A program made the translations under genes and the position numbers. Under the pieces are notes generated by a model. The model ran no database searches, was not told the origin of the DNA, and worked only from the letters and a program-made list of their open reading frames with translations. A stretch of 64,000 nt of DNA from the NCBI GenBank assembly GCA_028023455.1, contig JAQFVV010012490.1, positions 1,798,001 to 1,862,000 of the forward strand, written 5' to 3'. Position 1 is the stretch's first letter. Each line of letters begins with the position of its first letter. Source of the DNA: Epiperipatus broadwayi. Taxonomy: Eukaryota > Onychophora > Udeonychophora > Euonychophora > Peripatidae. Of this stretch, positions 57,536 through 64,000 are shown one piece after another.

Positions 57536-57950
57536 CATGGCATTATGAAAGCAGGTAATGGCTAATTTTAAGAAACTTCAGCTCTTGTTTCTGTATCTGA
57601 TCATATTTCCAGATGTTTTGGCTAATGATTATCTAGCCATATAGGGTAGATAGTTTTCCACAAGATAAAATCATCATACTTGCTGTTATAAATGAAGTTT
57701 TGAAAAATACTTTAAAATAGTCAGCAAAATACTTATATTCAAGTTATGTTATAATATCAGTAGTTCTTGGATAGTTCTTATGACACTGCTCATTTCTTCC
57801 TTCATGGCATTATGAAAGCAGGCAATGTCTGATTTAAGGAAACTTCAGCACTTATTTCTAGATCCAATCTGCATTTTCCAAATGTTTTGTCTGGTATGAA
57901 AAATACTTTAAAACAGTCAGCAAAATACTTCTATCCAGGTTATAGTGGAA
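57536..57950 (+). repeat. Imperfect direct repeat, 267-bp period
   Basis: CATGGCATTATGAAAGCAGG and the following 60 bp (with AAACTTCAGC, TTTCCA.ATGTTTTG) occur at 57536 and again at 57803; later blocks (AAAATACTTTAAAA.AGTCAGCAAAATACTT) are also doubled. The surrounding 57.4-58.1 kb is more complex than typical spacer but gave no recognisable protein. Confidence 0.6.
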
Positions 57951-58100
57951 ATGTTTAACTAACAATTTCTCTCCTCAGTAGTGGATCACTGCATCATTGC
58001 TTCTTAAGTTGACTCTTCAAATAAGCAAAAGTAAACTGGACTGCCTGGACTAAATTAGAATACCTTACTTGTTTGTTTCAGATCTATTAAAATCTATTTG

Positions 58101-60349
58101 ATGCCATTGAACAGCATGTTTTCCAACCTCCAGATTTAGCAACAAATAATGACAACATCTGACTTCTGAATATTTAAAACAATGTTTTTGGGGAAATATT
58201 TTCTTTATTTCTTTCACATGTCATACAAACAAATTTGCAGATATTATATTGTGATTTGATACATAAAAATATGAAAGAAAAAAAATAGTTTTTTCTTTCT
58301 TTTTCTTTATTTACATATGTTAGCATTAGGAAGAAAAAAATAACTGTTACTGATCTTTAAATTTTTAAAAGGAAACTTTTAAAATATTACTAATTCCAAA
58401 ATTTTAATATCATATTTAGTTGTTCCATCAAGTTTTCTGTAAAAATGTGGGTTTTCTTTAAATCTCACTTTTAAAAAATGGCAACTGAAAAGGATTCAAA
58501 ATGCTTTATATTTTTAGAAACTATGTAATTAAAATTCTTACTCATACTAAAACAATTTTCCTCTTTTCTTTTATATTGCAATTTATCATTGTACTGCTTG
58601 CTATTCATATATTACAAAGTAACTTTATAAAATATTTAATAACATGACTAAATACATAAATCGATTTTTCTTTTAACCCCTTAGGCGATATATCTATATT
58701 TATCTCTCAATCAACAGTTTTTTATTAAACAATTTTTTTTTTCATGCAGCTTGTAATATAACTAATTCGAGATGCTATTGAATTTGCTTTGTTACAATAT
58801 ATATTATTTACAAACTACAAAAATCTTATATTTTAATAAATAATTTGTTTACAAAACTTCATCTATGAGAATTCAACATGATACTGCCTCAACAAGTTTT
58901 AGTGCACAATTGTTAAATTTCAAGTCTAAGCATAATTAAGGAAAACACAGAATGTTATTATTTGCAGGATATGTTAATACAAAAAAAAAAACATTATAAT
59001 ATACACAATTTCAATAAATACGTATTTTGATTTTGAAAGGTAAGATTGCTGCAGTTTTATAGTAAATAGAGATGAGTATCCCATATACAATAGACTTGAG
59101 AAGAGTAATAAGACAAAGATAATTGGCAACAAGTGGAGATTAGATGTAAGCTAAAAAAGGCATTGCGTTATTTTGTTTTAATATATGGTTATTTATTTAA
59201 CAATTCAACAAAAATTTTAAAAAGTAGCTTTTAAATAAAAAAAGTTTTCAAAATATAAATAACAAAAACAAATTACTTTTTGAAATCTAATATTAATTAC
59301 TAAAGAAGTGTGAGAAAAACTAATGAATAATGAATTTATAATCTTTTAAGACATAATAATTAATCAAAGCTGAGAATCCAAAAGCTAAAAAAAAAAAAAA
59401 AAATACTTAAAGAGATTGCTATTTTGAACTATAAAGCAAAAACTGAATTATTAAATTTTTCTTTTTTTCAATCTTGAAAATTATATATATATTTGTTTAA
59501 CACTATTGGATCTTGATTTTGGATTTAAATCTGCAGCACAAACTAAACTTTTTTAGATAATTGAAAACTTTATAAAAAAAAACAATATGATTTTCTCAAA
59601 TAACCGGACTTGTTCAATCCAGATAATCATCCAATATTGATATAAATGGCCAAGAGTTTTGTGAGTTTTAACATTATGGTGGACTTAAAAACCAAAGGCC
59701 TCTTGATCAAAACTCAATGCATCGTTTTAAATAAATTAAGAATAGAAAACTATTACAGCACTACTAATATACAGCTGACCATCATAAAGAGTATATATTT
59801 TCTCACTGTATTTATTAACTTTCTGGAGAAATATTGAGAAAAGCTGTATGATTTAATGTGATATTTAAGTAGTTACATATGAAAATAATTTTTAAAAAAT
59901 CAGTAATACAATATTTCAGATTTATGCATAAACACTTAACTTTACCATTTACAATTTATATAAAAAAATATATATTACTTATGCATTAAAGTGTTTTTGA
60001 ATGTTGGGCTGGTGATTTATTAGCAAAAAAAAAAAAAAACCAATGAAATGGCTAGTGCAGAAAGGTTACTCAGGAAATCCATATGCAGTAGTAATCTAAA
60101 AATATGGATAGAATAGCCCTGTGTAAAGATTTATAAAAAACTGCTATCTGACATCTATTGATTATTCAAGCTTATACAACATGACTTTAAAGTATCATGT
60201 AAGCTGGGTCAAGTGATATTTTATTGGTTTATAATACAAAAAACCTTGACCCTGTAATGAAAAGCTATTAAAAATATTATACATTACAGCTAATATTAAA
60301 ATTAACAATTTAGGCAAAATGAGCAAATAAAATTAATGGATGTATGTAA
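58101..60349. other. AT-rich spacer
   Basis: Homopolymer-rich; a 63-codon frame at 59646-59837 is not recognised. No repeat seen. Confidence 0.45.
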
Positions 60350-60362
60350 GGCAAATATATTA

Positions 60363-60686
60363 AAACAGGCAAAACTATCCATACAGTAGTGCCACTTAGT
60401 GCAAGCCAGAGTAATCAATGAATGCCAGAAGGCTTGTGCATAAAATCCGTACCTAGTACATACTTATCCAATATCTCCAGACTAGTTTCACTGATGAAAG
60501 CCACAAACCAGAAACTAGTCTGGGGTTATTGGATGAGTAGGCACTAGATAAGGATTTTATGAACAAGCCTTCTGGCATCCATTGATTACTCTGGCTTGCA
60601 CTGAGTGGTACTACTGTATGGAGAGTTTTGCCTGTTTTAATAACAGTTATGAGCAAACATAAGAAATAGTGATCATGTGGTATTAA
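60363..60686 (+). mobile_element. Hammerhead-bearing repeat, copy E (foldback form)
   Basis: A 324-bp copy in which an inverted half and a forward half meet almost directly, giving a near-palindrome (AACAGGCAAAACT.TCCATACAGTAGTG at the left and its complement at about 60602-60636), followed by the forward tail GTGATCATGTGGTATTAA. Flanked by GGCAAATATATTA (60350-60362) and GACAAATATATCA (60687-60699), 11 of 13 identical. The remaining plus-strand ribozyme site (about 60489-60532) keeps CTGATGA, GAA, ACTAGT and C, but stem II (AAGC..ACCA) and stem I are broken. Confidence 0.8.
60489..60532 (+). ncRNA. Hammerhead remnant, core kept, stems broken
   Basis: CTGATGA and GAAACTAGTC are intact, but stem II no longer pairs and the 5' half of stem I was replaced by the foldback junction. 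Probably inactive. Confidence 0.5.
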
Positions 60687-60699
60687 GACAAATATATCA

Positions 60700-62663
60700 A
60701 ACAAAAATATAATTAACAAATATGTAATCAAATATAAACTTGAGTTATTAATATAGATAAATCTGTTTCAGTTATAACTATAGATTGATATCCAGCAATA
60801 TGCATAAACTCATAAAAACAACAATTAATAAATTAGAGAAAAATAAAGATCTTTCAGATGAACTACTCCATCCAATGGATTTTCTAATGCATTTGTATGT
60901 TAAAGTTCTTTAAAACTTTTTGACAATTCTCGCAAATTTAATATTTTTCTTAAAAAATAAAGCATGTACATGATTTCTATTGAATGATTACTATACAAAA
61001 AAGAAGCATGATAGGAATAAATTTACAGCTGAATTTGCACAATCTGTATAATAAAAAGATCTATTTACTAAATTAGATTTCTAATATTGAAACCAGCTAC
61101 ATTTTTTTTTCTCATTCTTTTTATGTATTATATAATCAATTATAATCAAAAATTCAGAAATCAATGAACAATTACAATTAAGAGAATGCAAAATATACTA
61201 TTGTAAGATGTAGAAAGGTAAACCAAACCAAGTGTGCAGAAACTGCAAGGTTGAACAAATTTTAGTAACTGTCTAAAGAGACAAAGAATTAAAATTTAAA
61301 AGACTAAAACAGCTGACATTTAGTGAAAGATTGATAATTTAATATTAAAAATTGGTCTAATTAAATCTGATATGCCATTATACATGTATATAATGGGCAT
61401 TAATAAATGTCTTAAACTATGTTCAAAGAGTGTGACAGATAATAAGGCATTTAAAAAAAACCTAATAATTGTTGTGACTGCCTAGCCTTATCTATATATA
61501 TATTGTAGTAACTAACAGCCAATTCAATCTATAACAATTTCCACATAACAAATTCAGGCAAATTTGTTACACACTTAGACTCCAACAGTAATAATTTTGC
61601 ATGGATATGTTTACAAGTTTTTAGTTATTTATAATATATGTCTTTAGGTTTATTAACAATAATAAAGATCTGTATGACCTATATGTGTACCTAGAATTAT
61701 TTTAGAACACTTCAAAAGTGAAGTTCACTGGGATGTCTAATCACACTCTTCTTGGCTGGTCATTGTCAGTTAATGGGACACTAAAAGTTAATTCTTCATC
61801 AGTGATAGGCCAAATCCCCTATTGAGATGCAAGCTGCTTTTTATCACTTTCCTTTATTTTTCAGTTTCCACAAATCATTATTTCATTTTGTCTATAATTG
61901 TTATCTACCACAATTCTTAATTTCATTTAATTTTCTTAAATTAACTTCTGATCTTTATGTAAATCTCTCTTTTCTAGTTAGATTAATTACATATTTTTAT
62001 TTAAACAAAAATAACTACGAATAAATAGCATTTTTTTTTCTTTTAACTTACAAAACAATTGCATATATATTGTAACCTTAAAAGACAACTGACAATGCTT
62101 GCTGATCTATCAATTAGAACCCTAATTAAACAAAAAAGGCCAACATGTTGGACAAGCTATACTGTAATCTCAAAATTATAATAGGCAATCACTAGATAAA
62201 TGGGTTTATGATCCCTCAATACATAAAATGCATATAGTAACGAACAAACTGGCTAAGCTACACTACATTTCTCAATACATTAAATGCATAGTGTTAACAA
62301 TAATAAGCTCAATGATATTAATATAGGCTTAGCTCAGAATTAAACACATGCTAATATAAGAACTAAAGTAATAAATAAGCATTAACAATAAGATAAACAC
62401 TGCAAATTAAAAGGAGAATTCTCATAATCTTTTTCTTTTTCAAATATGATAACTCAATATTTTAAGCATACGACATAAGAGGGTTAGGTTTCACCAGAAC
62501 ATCCTCAAAATATCACCAAAATCTTATATTTACCATAATTATCTTTTTACAATGATCAGATTTAATGTACAGTTCATCTTTTATTAAATTAGTACATATA
62601 TTCGTTTGTTTGCCACAAAGTTCTTTCTTAAAATGATCTGATCTTAAATATAGCAATAATTTC
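60700..62663. other. AT-rich spacer
   Basis: Mostly featureless. A minus-strand stretch at about 61700-61830 reads like protein (ITDEELTFSVPLTDNDQP) but matches nothing I know. Confidence 0.4.
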
Positions 62664-62676
62664 TTAATTAATCTTA

Positions 62677-63021
62677 AACAGAGCAAAACTCTCCATACAG
62701 TATTGCCACCTGTGCTAAACAGAGTAATCAATGGATGCCAGAAGGCTTGTGCATAAAATCCCTATCTAATGCTTACTCATCCAATATCCCCAGACTAGTT
62801 TCTGGCTTGTGGCCTTCGTCAGTGAGGAGCTTTGGATCTGAGAGCACTAGTCTGGGGATATTGGATGAGTAAGCATTAGATAGGGATTTTATGCACAAGC
62901 CTTCTGGCATCCATTGATTACTCTGTTTAGCACAGGTGGCAATACTGTATGGAGAGTTTTGCTCTGTTTATCAATAATTAATGTGCTAGTATAGGAAATG
63001 TGATCATGTGATGCTTAATGG
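62677..63021 (+). mobile_element. Hammerhead-bearing repeat, copy F (foldback form)
   Basis: A 345-bp copy flanked by the exact 13-bp duplication TTAATTAATCTTA (62664-62676 and 63022-63034). The left half is inverted and carries the ribozyme site; the right half starts at ACTAGTCTGGGGATATTGG (exactly the stem III/cleavage region) and runs forward to the tail GTGATGCTTAATGG. The junction between halves thus lies within or next to the ribozyme core. The arms are almost identical, so the copy is young. Confidence 0.88.
62781..62835 (-). ncRNA. Hammerhead ribozyme, type I, near-intact
   Basis: Minus strand: CTGACGA (position 7 is free, so still consensus), stem II AGGC-CACAA-GCCA (three good pairs, first pair A-A), GAA, ACTAGT, C; stem I CTCCTCA/TGGGGA and outer helix CCAA/TTGG. 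Plausibly active, less stable than 17658-17712. Confidence 0.72.
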
Positions 63022-63034
63022 TTAATTAATCTTA

Positions 63035-63755
63035 TAAACAAATAAATCTCAGGGTTTTTTATGATGAATAATATCATAATTTATAATTTTGTTCATCTCT
63101 TCAATTTTTCAAAAACAGCCAAGAATGAATATATTAATGAATTAAACAATTATAAAATTTACAGTTAAAATTAAACATGAAAACTCTTAAAATAATAATG
63201 ATACATTAAGATGACATTCATGATATCATGAGTACAAAAGGAAATTTTATGGCTACCCCAAGATGTCACACAAATAGGTTTGCTCCTAATCTTCTAAGAT
63301 AATATCAAGCAATCTTACCATTTAAACTGGTGCTAAATAAAATTAAGTGATCTTCCAAATAAATAAAATTGACTAAAGTGATCTTATACCAAATAAATAA
63401 ATGGTTTTAATTATTTTTAGTTAAATAAAATAATCTTTTTCTTTGATGTTCTTTTAACATCAGAAATACAATTTAAATAAAGTGACTTTCATGTCAAATT
63501 CTTTGTTTTCATGTACTCTCAATGCATAAATAAACAAATATAATTGTGTTGTAAAGATTATTATTAGATTTCTGATAAGTGCAGATGATGATAAATGCAA
63601 ACAGACTTAAATTAATAATAAAACTAATATTTATTAACATTAATAACATTCAAGTGACAAATATCAAAACAAAATAATAAAAAAATAACATAAAGAAAAA
63701 TTATGTATTATAATTTTTGAAATAATAGCACAGATATTTAATAGTCGACAAGATT
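63035..63755. other. AT-rich spacer
   Basis: No gene or repeat recognised. Confidence 0.45.
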
Positions 63756-64000
63756 TTCTATGGCTTCAATACTTTTAGTAATTTCTTTCATTTCATCATC
63801 ATCAACCATTATCAATCCACTGCAGGATGAAGGTCTCTCCAAGTTTAATCCATCTTCTCCGATCTTTAGCTTCTCTTTTCCACAACACCCCTGCACATTT
63901 TCTTATTTCATCCATCCATCTCACATGGGGTCTCTTTCTGGGTCTTTTACAATCTCTTGGAATCCGGTTTAAAATTTCAATTGTCCATCTACTATCATTT
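63756..64000 (-). pseudogene. RTE/BovB-like LINE 3' end, runs off the window
   Basis: On the minus strand: RWTIEILNRIPRDCKRPRKR, then HVRWMDEIRKCAG, WKREAKDRRRWIKLGE and TFILQWIDNG, followed by a stop and a GATGATGATGA tail at about 63795-63810. It is open through the end of the window, so the element continues beyond 64000. Protein closely matches the 18.56-kb copy. One of at least four pieces of this family here. Confidence 0.85.

Noticed and set aside
60453-60731. 92-codon minus-strand frame
   Set aside because: Lies across ribozyme repeat copy E and is explained by it.
61790-61830. Minus-strand CTGATGA near 61800 as a hammerhead
   Set aside because: No GAA box or stem II at the right distance.

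Overview
This is an AT-rich piece (roughly three quarters A+T by eye) of a nuclear genome from an animal, probably an invertebrate. Evidence for a metazoan is the mix of relics: RTE/BovB-like LINEs, Penelope-like elements (PLEs) with GIY-YIG domains and hammerhead ribozymes, a Merlin DNA transposon, a hAT element with a BED-finger remnant, a second APE-type LINE and a tRNA-derived SINE. I cannot name the species. I recognise no host protein-coding gene; the window is intergenic (or deep intronic) DNA filled with mobile elements of different ages.

Layout. 1-6.1 kb: RTE-like LINE pieces on the minus strand (1.4-2.1 and 4.1-4.9 kb), an inverted repeat (2.35-2.71 kb) and a 5'-truncated PLE ending in a degraded hammerhead (5.14-6.13 kb). 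9.69-10.33 kb: a near-perfect palindrome with 315-bp arms. 11.2-13.0 kb: a decayed LINE. 13.38-13.83 kb: a complete non-autonomous hAT with an 8-bp target duplication. 17.5-19.8 kb: ribozyme repeat copy A, an RTE 3' end and a decayed PLE. 22-30 kb: mostly plain AT-rich DNA with one inverted repeat and broken copy B. 30.5-32.3 kb: an RTE relic interrupted by ribozyme repeat copy C. 33-36 kb: a SINE, three more GC-rich islands that I could not identify, and the ORF1/ORF2 junction of a LINE. 38.6 kb: copy D. 41.9-49.5 kb: three inverted-repeat elements and a 3.8-kb Merlin transposon with a 9-bp duplication. 50.1-56.1 kb: a SINE and a full-length two-ORF LINE with a 14-bp duplication, interrupted by one stop codon. 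60-64 kb: ribozyme repeat copies E and F and another RTE 3' end.

Main observation. Six dispersed copies of one repeat family (A-F) carry a type I hammerhead ribozyme core with a loopless 3-bp stem III. In copies A and C, units of about 450 bp are joined head-to-tail and also inverted. Five of the six copies are flanked by 13-bp target duplications. This resembles the retrozymes of animals, small non-autonomous elements thought to move through circular RNA with the help of PLEs. A PLE in the same window ends in a related hammerhead, which fits a donor/parasite relationship, although mobilisation itself is inference.
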